Of a stretch of DNA of 64,000 nt, positions 34,138-43,701 are shown piece after piece. The notes below the pieces were generated by a model, which searched no databases, had not been told where the DNA came from, and worked only from the letters and a program-made list of their open reading frames with translations. The position numbers and the translations under genes are program-made. Source of the DNA: Bremerella cremea (GTDB taxonomy: Bacteria; Planctomycetota; Planctomycetia; Pirellulales; Pirellulaceae); contig NZ_QPEX01000011.1 in the NCBI RefSeq assembly GCF_003335505.1, positions 496,001 through 560,000 of the forward strand, in the 5' to 3' direction. Positions within the stretch are counted from its first letter, which is position 1. Each line of letters starts with the position of its first letter.

Positions 34138-35706
34138 CTAACTGCCGGATGCGGCTGCTTCGATTTGCTTCTGGATTTTTTCCAGATTAAACGAACCAGG
34201 GGACTGGCTCGGCGGGTATTCTGCCATCGATTGCAGGAACTTACCGGCGATTTGCTGCATCGGCACTAAAACGAAAGCACGATCGAGGAACCAATCATCG
34301 TACGTGTTGGCGTTGTGCTGAGCTTTCTCGAAAGGATCACGCCGCAGATTGAACAGAAGCGGCACGCGCAACTCGGTGAACGGCTCGCGCCAGACACCAA
34401 AGGCCTGGCCACGGTTTTCTAGGAACACGGCTTTCCAGGGGCCCAGTCGCAGTGCCACGACTTGGCCGTCATCATTCACATAGAAGAATTCTTTGCGGGG
34501 CGATTGCTCTGCTTTGCCCGAGAAATAGTCGAGCATGTTGTAGCCGTCTGGATGGTTATGATACTCTCGGCCATTCAGTTCGACTCCTTTCATCAGCTTT
34601 TCTTTGATATCTGGGGCACCGGCGGCCGCGGCAAAAGTAACCAGCCAGTCTTCGTGCGCCACAACGCCGTTGAGGGTTTTGCCGGCAGGGAACTTGCCTG
34701 GCCAGCGAACGAAAGCAGGCACCCGGTAGGCACCTTCCCAGTTCGAGTTTTTCTCGCTACGAAACGGCGTGGTGCCGGCATCGGGCCAAGTATTGTAGTG
34801 CGGGCCGTTGTCGGTCGAGTAGAAGACAATCGTGTTGTCGGCGATCTTCAGTTCGTCGACCAGGTCCAGTAGTTCGCCCACCATCATGTCGTGTTCGACC
34901 ATGCCGTCGTGGTACTCGTCGCCGGTTGGGCCAGAGATTCCTTTGTGTTCTTCCTTAACATGCGTGCGAAAGTGCATGCGTGTGGCATTCCACCAGCAGA
35001 AGAACGGTTTGTCGGCTTTCACCTGACGTTGGATGAACTCTTTGGCGGCGGCATTGGTTTCTTCGTCGATCGTTTCCATCCGCTTTTTGGTGAGCGGCCC
35101 GGTGTTTTCAATGGTTTGGGTGCCGTCTCCATTGGCCTTGCACTTCAGCACACCCCGCGGGCCGTACTGCTCGCGAAAGGTCTTACCGCTCGGAAGCACG
35201 AGGTCGTTGGGGTAGTCGCGGTTTTCAGGTTCTTCCTCGGCGTTTAAGTGATAGAGGTTGCCAAAGAACTCGTCGAAGCCGTGCATTGTGGGCAAATGTT
35301 CATCGAGATCGCCAAAGTGGTTCTTACCAAATTGGCCGGTCGCATACCCCTGGCTTTTCAAAATGGTGGCGATGGTGACGTCGGTCTTCTGCCAACCCTC
35401 TTTGGCTCCGGGCAGGCCCACTTTGGTCATGCCGGTCCGAACCGGAACCGTGCCTCCCATGAATGCCGCACGGCCAGCGGTGCAGCTTTGTTGGCCGTAA
35501 TAATCGGTAAAGTAAAGTCCTTCTTTAGCGATTCGATCGATGTTCGGCGTTTGATAACCCATCATGCCGCGGCTGACGTGGCTGATGTTCCAGAGCCCGA
35601 TATCATCCCCCCAGATAACAAGAATATTCGGCTGCTCAGCAGCTTGAGAGGTTACTGCAGTAACCAAGGTGCATACAAACGCAAGCAAACAACGTGACCA
35701 AGACAT
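34138..35706 (-). CDS. Arylsulfatase, formylglycine type
   Basis: A 522-residue sulfatase with a signal peptide ending near SQAA. The modification motif is CTAGR at 75-79 (C75), where the cysteine is converted to formylglycine. Metal-ligand aspartates appear in IWGDDIG, and the STDNGPHYN motif follows later. It cleaves sulfate esters outside the cytoplasm; planctomycetes use many such enzymes on marine polysaccharides. The ATG at 35706, preceded by TGAAGG, is preferred to a TTG at 35721. Flanked by unrelated small genes; substrate unknown. Confidence 0.9.
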   Translation of the reverse strand: MSWSRCLLAFVCTLVTAVTSQAAEQPNILVIWGDDIGLWNISHVSRGMMGYQTPNIDRIAKEGLYFTDYYGQQSCTAGRAAFMGGTVPVRTGMTKVGLPGAKEGWQKTDVTIATILKSQGYATGQFGKNHFGDLDEHLPTMHGFDEFFGNLYHLNAEEEPENRDYPNDLVLPSGKTFREQYGPRGVLKCKANGDGTQTIENTGPLTKKRMETIDEETNAAAKEFIQRQVKADKPFFCWWNATRMHFRTHVKEEHKGISGPTGDEYHDGMVEHDMMVGELLDLVDELKIADNTIVFYSTDNGPHYNTWPDAGTTPFRSEKNSNWEGAYRVPAFVRWPGKFPAGKTLNGVVAHEDWLVTFAAAAGAPDIKEKLMKGVELNGREYHNHPDGYNMLDYFSGKAEQSPRKEFFYVNDDGQVVALRLGPWKAVFLENRGQAFGVWREPFTELRVPLLFNLRRDPFEKAQHNANTYDDWFLDRAFVLVPMQQIAGKFLQSMAEYPPSQSPGSFNLEKIQKQIEAAASGS

Positions 35707-35989
35707 GATGTGAGCCTTCAATGTGGGGTAAGCAAAAGACTAGGTAGATCATTCCGACAAAACAGTACCGTGCCTAACGCAAGGCAAAGTATGCGAGCAA
35801 TGTGAAATTATGAGAAAGAAAAGGAGCGAGGAGGTGATTTATGCAGAAGAGGGCATTTTCACAAGCTTATAGCGATTTTGGGGGGATTGCAAATGTCTGC
35901 TCGCGATTTCAATGGCAATGCGCATAGGTGGCAAATGCCACATTTTCACTGGCAAAAAGGCAGAACTAAAGCCATGTGGAACGCGCGAG

Positions 35990-36334
35990 CTATTTGGCTT
36001 TCGCACGCGGAATAAGCACGCGGCCTTGGTAGACGACCTCGAATCCCTTGGCAAAGGCCATCTCTGGCAGCGCTAGAATGCGCTGCATCAGTAAGTGAAC
36101 GCGTTCGTCGGGGAAATCGTTGTGGTGGCGAAATTCAATGTGCCCTGGTTTAACGATCCCGGCGATCGCATTTCCTTGCGAATCTGGCACGTAGTGAATG
36201 TCCTCTTCGCTGATCTCCTCATGTTCGGTTTCGCGCGGGAAGAGGATCACGCCGTGATCGTTGGCGGTGATCTTGAAGAGGTAGCTTTTTTCGTGGAGTA
36301 ACGGCTTAATCGATTCGCGACCATAGACGTGCAT
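35990..36334 (-). CDS. Hypothetical 114-residue protein
   Basis: A soluble, basic-ended protein of 114 residues with no recognised domain. The sequence has alternating strands (YLFKITANDHGVILFP, IAGIVKPGHIEFRHH) and looks like a compact beta-rich fold. It starts 115 bases before the divergent membrane-protein gene. A 14-base palindrome (GTGGCA AA TGCCAC, 35928-35941) lies 49 bases downstream. Function unknown; the frame is supported by normal codon composition and a start context of ATG only. Confidence 0.5.
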   Translation of the reverse strand: MHVYGRESIKPLLHEKSYLFKITANDHGVILFPRETEHEEISEEDIHYVPDSQGNAIAGIVKPGHIEFRHHNDFPDERVHLLMQRILALPEMAFAKGFEVVYQGRVLIPRAKAK

Positions 36335-36448
36335 GGTATTTTCTCGGAGTTCTTCTGTCAGGAAATGATAAGATGAAATCAGGGTGCAAGCTCAGTAGGG
36401 CGTTTCATCTAACTAGGGGGCGAGCTTTCGCCGCAAAGGTGTCGATTG

Positions 36449-36724
36449 ATGGGCGATTTGAAATCTCCGACGTTGATCTATCTGAAAGGCTTTCTCTTTC
36501 TCGTGCTGGGACTGTTCGCCGCCGGGATACTCTTGGCAAAGGTTGGTAGTATCCAAGTTGCCTTGTTATTGGGGATTGTTATTTGGTCGTTTTGTCGTGC
36601 GTACTATTTTGTTTTCTATGTCATTCAACACTATGTCGACCCACAATATAAATTCGCCGGAATCGGTTCATTTTTGGCTTATTTATGGGGAAAACGCAAT
36701 CCTAAGACAACCCCATCGAAGTAG
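36449..36724 (+). CDS. Small two-helix membrane protein
   Basis: A 91-residue protein with two closely spaced hydrophobic segments (about 10-30 and 35-60) followed by a polar tail (YKFAGIGSFLAYLWGKRNP). No domain recognised. A second in-frame start lies one codon earlier at 36446. The upstream region has TGTCGATTG, not a clear ribosome binding site. Function unknown. Confidence 0.5.
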   Translation: MGDLKSPTLIYLKGFLFLVLGLFAAGILLAKVGSIQVALLLGIVIWSFCRAYYFVFYVIQHYVDPQYKFAGIGSFLAYLWGKRNPKTTPSK

Positions 36725-36954
36725 TTGCTTGCAATAAGAAGCACCCCCGGTCGGCGCACCGATCTGACCTTAGCTCGGGCCATTTTGGCGGCAATCGCTA
36801 GGTGGGGTGCCGTGGTTTCCGCCATGCCTAGAGAGCTGCTGGCTTTCGTTTCTTCTCTCTGCCACCCTGAAAGAAGCGGTTCTCGTCTTCTCGGCGATTG
36901 ATTACGATAGACCGTATCCCGCCTGTTTTCCTGCCTTTGCTATGAAAGTCGTCC

Positions 36955-39090
36955 ATGTCGGCACGTCTGCTGCTTGCCCTTAGTGCGAGCCTGTGGTGTA
37001 GTTTCTCTGCCTTGGCCCAAGAGCGTTTGCCCGAGTTCCGTATCCCGGGAAAGGAAACGCTCACGCAACCTTTAGAGGCCATGTTTCAGCGGCATCATAG
37101 TGCCCGCACGAATTGCTCGTTGTGGGATGCTTGGCTGCCGATGTCGACCTTGTGGCCAGCGATTGGCGAAAAGCCTTCGGCGGACGACTGTCGCGATTTC
37201 TATCGTCGTGTCTACTTGGCTCGCGAGATCGATCCCAGCGGCTACGTCACCATGAATCAGCATCGTGGCCACGGTCACCCAGGCGGCTGGCCGTTTCCTT
37301 TGTGGGAGCAAGCTGGCGGAGCTGGTTGGCACTTTACCGTGCAGGGAGACCCGTACGCCGAAATGATGAAGATGCGAAAAATGGATGCCGAAGCGGCGGT
37401 GTTCGTCGGGGCTGAAGACATCAAGCAAGCAGACCAGTATGGCATGCGATTAACTACCAGTGGCGAGAGCACCTCGCTAACTCTGCCGGTGCGGCCATTC
37501 GATAGCTTTGTGGCCCCGTTTGTGGTGATTGAATGGTCGAGCGATAAGCTGCCAGAGGATGCCGCAGTGCAGCTTCAATGGCGAGGCAAAGCGGACCAGC
37601 AATTCGATGCCGATCGTAGCATTGATGTGGCCAAGGATAGCGGCGTGGGGGAGCAATACGGAGCCGGATTGAAGCTAAGCGTCGTGCCGACTTTCACGCA
37701 TCCAAATTGGAAAGGCCAGATTGAGCAATTGCGTCTGACGTGGACCAACGGCGAGTCGCAGCGAATGACGATTCGCAACATTCATACGGCGACCGACACT
37801 CGTCATCCGATTACCAATGCCCTCTATCTGCGCGGGTGCTGCGACTATTTCGGTTGGACACACGATGTAGATTTTCTGCAGAAGAACATCGAACGGATGC
37901 GCACGGCAATTGCGTATGGCCTCCGCGAATTTCAGGTACAGGAAGAAGGGGCCATGCTGGTCACGTGGCCTGGGCATGACGGGCGAGCCGGCTTCACCCG
38001 TACTGCCGACGGAAACAAGCAGCTGCATCATGGGCGTGGTGTGGGAAACAACTATTGGGATTTGCTGCCGTTTGGGCATTACGACTGCTATGCCTCGATG
38101 ATCGAGTACGACACCTTGCGTGCGATGGCTCAGCTAGAGCAAACAATTGCCGCTCACCCGGAATGGAAAATTACTGCCCCAGTGTTGTCTGGCGAGAAAT
38201 TGAACCAGATAGCCAGCGACTTGAAGAGCAGAGCAGGAGAGCGTTTTTGGGATGCGGAAAAAGGACGTTTCGTGGCTTGTATCGATGCCGATGGGGTGTC
38301 GCATGACTATGGGTTCACGTTCTTGAACCTGGAGGCAATTTACTACGATTTTGCCACGCCTGAGCAAGCGAAGCAGATTTTGAGCTGGGTGGATGGAGAG
38401 CGGATCATTGAAGGAGATACTTCGACCGGAGACGATATCTATCACTGGCGATTCGCTCCGCGGGCAACCACCAAACGCAACCTCGATTGGTACTGCTGGG
38501 TGTGGAACAACCCCGATGTGCTGGCCTGGGGAGATCAGGTACAAGATGGTGGTGCAGTGCTTGGCTTTTCGTACCACGACCTGATGGCCCGGCTACGTGT
38601 GCTGGGGCCAGATAACGCAGCGGCCAGGTTGAGCGAGATTGCTCGCTGGTATGCCGAGGTCGAGGCGGAAGGGGGCTACCGCGCCTACTACGCCCAGCCA
38701 GGACGTGGTTCGCTGCAAGGGGGCGGCACGCCGGGCGGGCTAGGTTTGGATCACGAGTTCTTTGAATCGGTTTTAGTGCCCCAAGTGATGCTCTACGGCT
38801 TTCTCGGCTTTCAGCCAAACAGCGAAGGATTTTCGCTTAATCCTCAATTGCCCGCCGATTGGCCGAGCTTGGAGATAACACGGATTGCGGCTGCCGATTA
38901 TGTGATCGACGTGAAGGCGGACCCCAAGGCGATCGAAGTTGGTTTCCAACAGATCGGTAGCCAGCCACTCAAGCTACGTTTGCCAGAGGGCAATTGGAAA
39001 CTGGCTACCGGCGACGCGAAGCTTGATGGGCGAACGCTTGTGATTGAGCCGAGTCAGACGCTGCAGCGAATTCGAGTCGAGCGAGAATAG
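36955..39090 (+). CDS. Secreted glycosidase-like protein (six-hairpin fold)
   Basis: A 711-residue exported protein with a signal peptide (MSARLLLALSASLW to ALAQ). Residues about 290-600 have the helical repeat pattern of six-hairpin glycosidases; the acidic residues DNYWDLLPFGHYD-like (GVGNNYWDLLPFGHYD) and the late HEFFESVLVPQVMLYGFLGF are typical of GH65/GH78-like barrels, and the final beta sandwich (LNPQLPADWPSLEITRI) closes it. I cannot place it in a GH family with certainty. No sulfatase operon link is evident, but a sulfatase lies 1.2 kb upstream, and polysaccharide degradation would fit the neighbourhood. Confidence 0.7.
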   Translation: MSARLLLALSASLWCSFSALAQERLPEFRIPGKETLTQPLEAMFQRHHSARTNCSLWDAWLPMSTLWPAIGEKPSADDCRDFYRRVYLAREIDPSGYVTMNQHRGHGHPGGWPFPLWEQAGGAGWHFTVQGDPYAEMMKMRKMDAEAAVFVGAEDIKQADQYGMRLTTSGESTSLTLPVRPFDSFVAPFVVIEWSSDKLPEDAAVQLQWRGKADQQFDADRSIDVAKDSGVGEQYGAGLKLSVVPTFTHPNWKGQIEQLRLTWTNGESQRMTIRNIHTATDTRHPITNALYLRGCCDYFGWTHDVDFLQKNIERMRTAIAYGLREFQVQEEGAMLVTWPGHDGRAGFTRTADGNKQLHHGRGVGNNYWDLLPFGHYDCYASMIEYDTLRAMAQLEQTIAAHPEWKITAPVLSGEKLNQIASDLKSRAGERFWDAEKGRFVACIDADGVSHDYGFTFLNLEAIYYDFATPEQAKQILSWVDGERIIEGDTSTGDDIYHWRFAPRATTKRNLDWYCWVWNNPDVLAWGDQVQDGGAVLGFSYHDLMARLRVLGPDNAAARLSEIARWYAEVEAEGGYRAYYAQPGRGSLQGGGTPGGLGLDHEFFESVLVPQVMLYGFLGFQPNSEGFSLNPQLPADWPSLEITRIAAADYVIDVKADPKAIEVGFQQIGSQPLKLRLPEGNWKLATGDAKLDGRTLVIEPSQTLQRIRVERE

Positions 39091-39112
39091 GCGCAATAAG
39101 CGACGGGACGGC

Positions 39113-39153
39113 GCATAAAAAAAGGGTGACAGACCCTGCCAGGTCAGTCACCC
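39113..39153 (-). terminator. Rho-independent terminator of the lipoprotein/DUF1559 operon
   Basis: GGGTGAC (39124-39130) pairs with GTCACCC (39147-39153). Read on the minus strand the stem is followed by TTTTTTTATG. It lies 24 bases past the lipoprotein stop, and also close to the end of the convergent glycosidase-like gene. Confidence 0.82.
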
Positions 39154-39177
39154 CTGTCCGTGTGAATGGCGTACGAT

Positions 39178-39633
39178 TTATTTATTGGTCGACATTCCTT
39201 CAGGAATTTTGCCATCTTTTGTCAAAGCGAAATCAAACGTGGTGTTGTCTGGGCTGATATCGATTCGCAGTTTCGAGGCGTTGTTGTAAGCCGCCGGAAT
39301 GATTTCACGACGTTCGGTATCGAGGCCGCGTTCGACCTGTTCCTTGGTGGGATGGGGGAGCTGAATGATCTCGTGCCCTCGAATCTGAACGGCCATTTCG
39401 CCCGGGGCCGCTCGTGTCGAGAACGTCCCGTTTTCAAAAGTACCGCCACCAACTTTGCTGCTGCCATCTACCGGAGTGATGGTGATCGATCCTGCCTCGA
39501 CCGGCTTGCCATCCATGGTGATGGTGCCGTTGATATTCAGCATGCCATCGCTGGGGCCGCAACCGACCAAAGCGACGCAGGCGGTAAGGATCACAAGGCC
39601 AGGGAATCGCTTGGCCAATTGCGAGGAAAGCAT
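39178..39633 (-). CDS. Lipoprotein with carboxypeptidase-regulatory-like fold
   Basis: A 151-residue protein with a lipobox LVGC (LTACVALVGC) after a short basic N-terminus, so it should be lipid-anchored. The MLNINGTITMDGKPVEAGSITITP stretch (here in parts INGTITMDGKP) is the pattern of carboxypeptidase-regulatory-like or transthyretin-like domains found in many planctomycete lipoproteins. The ATG at 39633 follows GGTGGAG; an upstream GTG at 39648 is less likely. It is the second gene of an operon with a DUF1559 protein. Function unknown. Confidence 0.75.
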   Translation of the reverse strand: MLSSQLAKRFPGLVILTACVALVGCGPSDGMLNINGTITMDGKPVEAGSITITPVDGSSKVGGGTFENGTFSTRAAPGEMAVQIRGHEIIQLPHPTKEQVERGLDTERREIIPAAYNNASKLRIDISPDNTTFDFALTKDGKIPEGMSTNK

Positions 39634-39689
39634 ACGGGAATTCTCCACCGGGTGTTGTAGGTTAAGGGTAACGCCGCGGCATGTGGCAG

Positions 39690-40658
39690 TTAGTTGTTGT
39701 TAATCACTTCGCCACCGTTGGTGGAGGTGCGTGCACGCCAGGTCCAAATATCGATCGTTTCAGGAACGAAGGTAACCGAAGCGTCGAAGTTAGCGGCGTT
39801 CACACCGCCTGGGTGCATGCTGAAAGCGGCAAAGGTGGCGCTACGCCAGTTATCGCCACTGTTGTGGCAAGGGATTTTCTGAATGTAGTCTTTCGAATCC
39901 CAGCAACGACGTCCCCCGTCGACCGACGATCGGGTGTTGGGGCCAAGGTAACCAGTGAAACCAGCACCGGAAGCGTAAACCCCGGCAGCGTACATGCCTT
40001 GCCAACCTTGATCGTTGGTGTTCATCGGCAGTTCAGAAGCCATGATGGTGTTGCTGGTGCCGTCGGTGACGATGTTCAGACCGAAGATCTCGTAGCCCAT
40101 CTTGAAGGCAGATCCACCGTTTTTGTAGGTCCACAAGCCATCCCAGTTGTTGGCATCCTGTTGGGCATAATTGGTGTTACCCACGCACAGACCATAGCTG
40201 TAGCGTTGATGCGACCAGTGATGATTGCCGCTGTTCGATTCACCCAAGGTGACGGTTTCCGACGGGCACGAGTAGACGTTGAGCGGGGTTGTGCGGTAAA
40301 GCGTGTTGCGTCCGTCGTTTGCCCGAACGTGCGTGAAGTCAAGCGTCTCGTACAAAGCGTTCTGCTCGATAAACGGCAAGATGCGTCCGAAGGCTGAGAT
40401 GGTGTCGCCGCTGTAATCATCGAAGCCGAGGTAGGGGAGCTTCTGATAAGTATCGTGATAATTGTGCAACGCCAGCCCAATATTCTTCAGGTTATTGGTG
40501 CACTGCATTCGCCGTGCTGCTTCACGGGCTTGTTGCACAGCTGGAAGTAGCAGGGCAATCAAAACACCGATGATGGCAATCACCACCAGCAATTCAACGA
40601 GCGTAAACCCACGACGTGGGGGAGAAACAGGTTCAGAGGGGGACGGACACATTTTCAT
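39690..40658 (-). CDS. DUF1559 pseudopilin-like protein
   Basis: A 322-residue protein. The prepilin signal [39 protein letters not shown] is a textbook class-III leader (shown in parts as [16 protein letters not shown]); prepilin peptidase should cut after the glycine. The DUF1559 domain follows, with the ending [16 protein letters not shown] characteristic of the family. DUF1559 proteins are hugely expanded in planctomycetes, and their role is unknown. The start at 40658 has AAAGGC upstream. It heads the operon with the lipoprotein at 39633. Confidence 0.92.
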   Translation of the reverse strand: MKMCPSPSEPVSPPRRGFTLVELLVVIAIIGVLIALLLPAVQQAREAARRMQCTNNLKNIGLALHNYHDTYQKLPYLGFDDYSGDTISAFGRILPFIEQNALYETLDFTHVRANDGRNTLYRTTPLNVYSCPSETVTLGESNSGNHHWSHQRYSYGLCVGNTNYAQQDANNWDGLWTYKNGGSAFKMGYEIFGLNIVTDGTSNTIMASELPMNTNDQGWQGMYAAGVYASGAGFTGYLGPNTRSSVDGGRRCWDSKDYIQKIPCHNSGDNWRSATFAAFSMHPGGVNAANFDASVTFVPETIDIWTWRARTSTNGGEVINNN

Positions 40659-41485
40659 GAAGGTGCCTTTCACCGCCACGCGGCAGTCGATGGGATGAGT
40701 GTGAATAAGACTATTGGGGGTAATAGAGTACGAATAGCTAAAACCATTTTCTATACTTTTTTAGGCAAAGTTAATGAGAGGCAGCGTTTACTTTTTGAGA
40801 AGTGTTTCGTTTGCCGTCCGTTCACGGAACCATAATGACAATTAGAACTAATGAATAATGAGACGTAATGCTCCTATATCTCGGATGTACCAAAGGGGGA
40901 GGTGTTTGGAGTATTGTTGCTTATAGATTGGTTTTAAAGGGATAGAGCTTGATGTTGGGGCGGCTGAAAGCCTGTCTAATGGTTGTGAAACGCACCATGG
41001 AATCGAGTGGGAGCGTTCGTTGGACAGAAAGAGCGACGAGAAGCGATTGAGAAGCTTACCGTCATCGAGGTCTATTTTTTCAGCGTAAACCTCGCCCAGA
41101 GATGGCATGACCAAAGTGGAATAGAGATGCGAAGACTTTCCCTAGAAAATGAGGTTTGCAAGGGATACTGGGCTTCTTTAATAGGTTATTTAACTGGCTT
41201 ATTTGCTATAGTCGGACTATTTGCTGTAGTCATACTGCACCTATGGGGTATGCGCGCTAAGTGCGGTACTCGCAAGGGGTTTGGAAAGCTGCTTCTCGCC
41301 CTTTCGTGGGGATTTGGAAAAAATGGAGGTTAGTATTTGGCCATTCTGGTTTGACATGATGTTGACGAGACGTAGATAGCTTCGAGACTTTGCTCGACTG
41401 CTTCTACAGTTGGGGTTCGGATAGGTCAGCAGGTCTTGCTGTTTCAGTTCGCTAACCTTGCAATTTATTGGCCGGAGATTTTCCA
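40659..41485. other. 827-base AT-rich intergenic region
   Basis: The region between the DUF1559 gene and the PAS chemoreceptor is AT-rich compared with its neighbours, and has no convincing gene over most of its length. A possible short membrane-protein frame at 41127-41333 is listed separately. The first 120 bases carry AT-rich stretches such as TTTTCTATACTTTTTTAGG that may hold the DUF1559 promoter. No repeat or hairpin stands out. Confidence 0.6.
41127..41333 (+). CDS. Possible small membrane protein
   Basis: A 68-residue frame beginning MRRLSLENEV with one clear hydrophobic helix (IGYLTGLFAIVGLFAVVIL). The codons are unusually AT-rich for this genome. A longer reading from a GTG at 41007 is possible but has poor content. 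No ribosome binding site is obvious beyond GGAATAGAG. It could equally be decayed sequence; no family recognised. Confidence 0.25.
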   Translation: MRRLSLENEVCKGYWASLIGYLTGLFAIVGLFAVVILHLWGMRAKCGTRKGFGKLLLALSWGFGKNGG

Positions 41486-43474
41486 ATGCCGAATACCGCA
41501 ACGCTCGAAGCTCCTAGTAAGACAACCAAATCAACCAGCACCAAGAGCCCTGCCAATCGTCGAAGCTCGGCCGAAGAAACGCTACGGCACGAGATTGACT
41601 TGCTCAAGGCTGAAAACGCGGCAATCAATCGATCTCAAGCGGTGATCGAATTTTCGCCCGACGGGACGATCTTGACTGCCAACAACAACTTCTTGAATGC
41701 CGTGGGGTATTCTTTGGATGAAATTCAGGGACAGCATCATCGGATGTTTGTCGAACCTGCCTACGCCAACAGTGCCGAGTACCGCCGGTTTTGGGATAAG
41801 CTTGCCTCGGGAAGCTTTGAAGCAGGCCAATTTAAGCGTTTAGGAAAGGGTGGCAAGGAAATCTGGATTCAAGCCAGCTACAACCCGATCTTGGATGACC
41901 ACGGCAAAACGATCAAGGTCGTCAAATACGCCACCGACGTGACCGAACAAAAGTTGGCCGAAGCTAATCTCGAAGGCCAGTTGGAAGCGATTGACAAGGT
42001 CCAGGCGGTCATCGAGTTCGCCATGGATGGCACGGTCATCACGGCCAACGAGAACTTTCTTAACACGCTTGGCTATTCGTTGAATGAAATCCAGGGACAG
42101 CATCATCAGATGTTCGTCGAAGCGGAATTTGCCCGCAGCCCCGAGTATCGCCGGTTCTGGGAGAAGCTCAACCGTGGTGAATACGAAGCGAAGGAGTACA
42201 AGCGAATTGGCAAGGGAGGGAAGGAAGTTTGGATTCAAGCCTCCTACAACCCAATCTTAGATCCCAACGGCAAGCCTTACAAAGTCGTCAAATTTGCTAC
42301 TGACGTTACCGAAGTCAAGTTGAAGAACGCGGATTACTCTGGCCAATTGGAAGCGATCAACAAGGCACAAGCCGTGATCGAGTTCAACATGGACGGCACC
42401 GTTCGCACGGCCAACGATAATTTCCTGCAAACGCTCGGCTACACGCTGGGCGAAATTCAGGGACGTCATCATCAAATCTTTGTGGAAAACGACTTCGCGG
42501 CTAGTGCCGAGTACCGTGAATTTTGGGCGAAGCTCAATCGCGGTGAATACGAAGCGAAGGAGTACAAGCGAATTGGTAAGGGGGGCAAAGAAGTCTGGAT
42601 TCAAGCCTCGTACAACCCAATTCTCGACCTGAACGGCAAGCCGTACAAAGTGGTGAAGTATGCCACCGACGTCACTCGTCAGGTTCGTATGCGGATGGAA
42701 ATGGCGGAACTGATTGCCAACGTCAACGAAAGTGCCAATCAGTTCACCGACAGTGCCACGACGGTCAGCGAAGCTTCGCAAACATTGGCTGAAGGGGCTC
42801 AAACGCAAAGTGCCGCAGTCGAAGAAATCAGCGCATCGGCACAAGAGCTGACCCGCTCCATTCAAGGGGTCCGTGACCGTGCCAACGAAACCGATAAGCT
42901 GGCTACCGAGACCAGTCGAATCGCCGTCGATGGTGGCCATGCGGTTACCAAGTCGGGCGAGGCGATGGACTTGATTAAAGCTTCTTCCGAACAGATCGGT
43001 GACATCATTCAGGTGATCAGCGAGATTGCCAGCCAGACCAACTTGCTCGCTTTGAATGCAGCGATCGAGGCAGCTCGGGCCGGTGAACATGGCCTGGGAT
43101 TTGCCGTGGTGGCGGACGAAGTGCGAAAGTTGGCCGAACGAGCCAGCGATGCAGCCAAGGACGTTTCCGCGTTGATCAAGGAATCGACCGCTCGTGTTGC
43201 CAACGGTGTGGAACTGAGTTCTCAAGCCGGATCGGCCTTAGAGAAGATTGTTGCCGCCGTCGAATCGACGTCGAGCAAGATCGCCGAGATCGCTGCGGCG
43301 ACCGACGAGCAGATCAGCATGGCTCAAGAGGTTTACAGCTCGGTCCAGCAAGTGGCTGGGGTTACCGAACAGTCAACCGCTTCCAGCGAAGAAATGGCCG
43401 CCAGTGCCGAAGAGCTTGGAGCTCAAGCTCAGTCGCTGAAAGAGCTGGTCGAAAGCTTCGATATGCACGGCTAA
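41486..43474 (+). CDS. Soluble methyl-accepting chemotaxis protein with three PAS domains
   Basis: A 662-residue protein with no membrane helix. Three PAS domains repeat with a period of 122 residues, starting near 51 ([10 protein letters not shown]), 173 ([10 protein letters not shown]) and 295 ([10 protein letters not shown]), and each ends in a YATDVT-like strand. The MCP signalling domain at about 430-655 has the hairpin tip [18 protein letters not shown] and the following [16 protein letters not shown]. It should signal to CheA/CheW; PAS domains may bind a cofactor such as heme or FAD. The ATG at 41486 gives the first PAS its normal start. No che genes are in view. The last residues lack a CheR-docking pentapeptide. 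Confidence 0.92.
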   Translation: MPNTATLEAPSKTTKSTSTKSPANRRSSAEETLRHEIDLLKAENAAINRSQAVIEFSPDGTILTANNNFLNAVGYSLDEIQGQHHRMFVEPAYANSAEYRRFWDKLASGSFEAGQFKRLGKGGKEIWIQASYNPILDDHGKTIKVVKYATDVTEQKLAEANLEGQLEAIDKVQAVIEFAMDGTVITANENFLNTLGYSLNEIQGQHHQMFVEAEFARSPEYRRFWEKLNRGEYEAKEYKRIGKGGKEVWIQASYNPILDPNGKPYKVVKFATDVTEVKLKNADYSGQLEAINKAQAVIEFNMDGTVRTANDNFLQTLGYTLGEIQGRHHQIFVENDFAASAEYREFWAKLNRGEYEAKEYKRIGKGGKEVWIQASYNPILDLNGKPYKVVKYATDVTRQVRMRMEMAELIANVNESANQFTDSATTVSEASQTLAEGAQTQSAAVEEISASAQELTRSIQGVRDRANETDKLATETSRIAVDGGHAVTKSGEAMDLIKASSEQIGDIIQVISEIASQTNLLALNAAIEAARAGEHGLGFAVVADEVRKLAERASDAAKDVSALIKESTARVANGVELSSQAGSALEKIVAAVESTSSKIAEIAAATDEQISMAQEVYSSVQQVAGVTEQSTASSEEMAASAEELGAQAQSLKELVESFDMHG

Positions 43475-43543
43475 GCCGAACGCAGCGAAGTAAGTACGCT
43501 TGAAAACAATTGGGGGCTGACGCACTATCGCTCAGTCTTGGGT

Positions 43544-43580
43544 GGCAGGGGCCTATCTTTTAAAGATGGTTGCCCCTTTC
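43544..43580 (+). terminator. Hairpin downstream of the chemoreceptor
   Basis: AGGGGC (43547-43552) pairs with GCCCCT (43572-43577), with an inner ATCTTT/AAAGAT pairing. The following plus-strand bases are TTCGCC, not a T run, so termination is uncertain. It could instead mark an mRNA end or a leader of the GTPase gene. Confidence 0.45.
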
Positions 43581-43701
43581 GCCGATTCTTGTCCGTCCGA
43601 TGCCGGACTTGCTTGAAGTGCAGGGGGGAAAGCATTATTCTTAATTGCGTAAGAATGTTGGCATTCTCTTAAACACTCTCTCCATCGGCAGGGCTTTCGT
43701 T

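Noticed and set aside
42257..43225. 322-codon minus-strand frame opposite the chemoreceptor
   Set aside because: The PAS and MCP motifs on the plus strand are unambiguous; no features in the reverse frame.
43475..43701. Possible riboswitch ahead of the COG0523 GTPase
   Set aside because: A hairpin is present but no cobalamin or other known riboswitch core could be read.
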